Below, piece after piece: positions 63,883 to 64,000 of a DNA stretch of 64,000 nucleotides. The translations under genes and the position numbers were made by a program. The first letter of the stretch is position 1, and each line of letters begins with the position of its first letter. The notes beneath the pieces were generated by a model. That model saw nothing but the letters and a program-made list of their open reading frames with translations, was not told where the DNA came from and did not search any database. Source of the DNA: Robiginitomaculum sp. (GTDB lineage: Bacteria > Pseudomonadota > Alphaproteobacteria > Caulobacterales > Maricaulaceae); the NCBI GenBank assembly GCA_002733605.1, contig NVWK01000002.1:247768-311767 (forward strand), written 5' to 3'.

Positions 63883-64000
63883 GTTCTCCTCTTTGGGACA
63901 AGCATGTGCACGTTGGCTTGCTGGAGGGGAGACGGTGTTTGCAGTTGAGCATTTGGACTAACGCCCAAATTGTGCCGGACTGCACCGGGAGTGCCGCCTA
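63883..64000 (+). ncRNA. Structured region cut by the right edge, candidate RNA gene
   Basis: After a -10-like TATATT (63872-63877) comes a stretch without a coding frame but with strong pairing. CTCCTC pairs with GGGGAG and CAAGC with GCTTG around an apical loop. A second hairpin pairs GCAGT with ACTGC and ATTTGG with CCAAAT. This looks like a structured RNA, but it is cut off at the window end. I could not assign it to a known class. Confidence 0.35.

Overview
The window is chromosomal DNA of an alphaproteobacterium. The best-fitting group is the dimorphic, stalk-forming lineage (Caulobacterales, Hyphomonadaceae or Maricaulales). The pointers are an SpmX-type polar muramidase (N-terminal lysozyme domain, acidic linker, two C-terminal membrane segments), a DUF1489 protein, a D,D-carboxypeptidase with a SPOR tail, and a clpS-clpA pair. 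Many small envelope lipoproteins and secreted hydrolases suggest an aquatic, polymer-degrading lifestyle. No rRNA, integrase, transposase, prophage or CRISPR array is visible. The only tRNA is tRNA-Leu(CAA).

Layout. 1-9 kb: the start of a class I ribonucleotide reductase gene with an NrdR box, two lipoprotein hydrolases (GH35-like and alpha/beta), a divergent AraC/SDR pair and small membrane proteins. 9-18 kb: clpS-clpA, a D,D-carboxypeptidase, panC, an ammonium transporter, a CE2-like esterase, DUF1489 and a cupin/JmjC-like protein. 18-26 kb: spmX with a long hexanucleotide microsatellite, mgtE, a YcaQ-type glycosylase and a serralysin-like RTX protease. 26-36 kb: four consecutive minus-strand genes, namely a Crp/Fnr regulator, an adenylate cyclase-STAND-TPR protein, a cytochrome P450 with CYP74-like features, and a 1,434-residue protein joining about ten membrane segments to a DyP-type peroxidase. 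This is the most unusual part of the window. 36-46 kb: a JmjC-like cupin, tRNA-Leu, a YqaA-type membrane protein, murI, two glycosyltransferases, msrA, an FG-GAP/VCBS protein and an MBL-fold hydrolase. 46-52 kb: a leucine catabolism locus (tetR divergent from mccB-mccA-ivd) with a clear operator over the promoter. 52-64 kb: a candidate small RNA, nitroreductase, RidA, a FemAB/GNAT-like protein with no canonical start codon, HIT, DsrE, an sdpR-sdpI-CPBP cluster, argG, a membrane LytTR regulator beside an acyltransferase, ppa, a PepSY-like protein, an SRPBCC protein and a structured region cut by the right edge.

How the genes work together. The leucine operon turns isovaleryl-CoA into 3-methylglutaconyl-CoA (ivd, then mccA/mccB), probably under the adjacent TetR. 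ClpS delivers N-degron substrates to ClpA. The four-gene P450/DyP locus couples a cAMP-type signalling pair (cyclase and Crp-like regulator) with two haem enzymes. I infer that it handles lipid or other hydroperoxides.

Two features run through the window. Many genes carry in-frame short tandem repeats (6, 12, 15 or 18 bp units) in linkers. A two-part hairpin repeat occurs three times, each time directly before a start codon. Database searches and RNA covariance searches could not be run here, so family calls rest on motifs read from the sequence.
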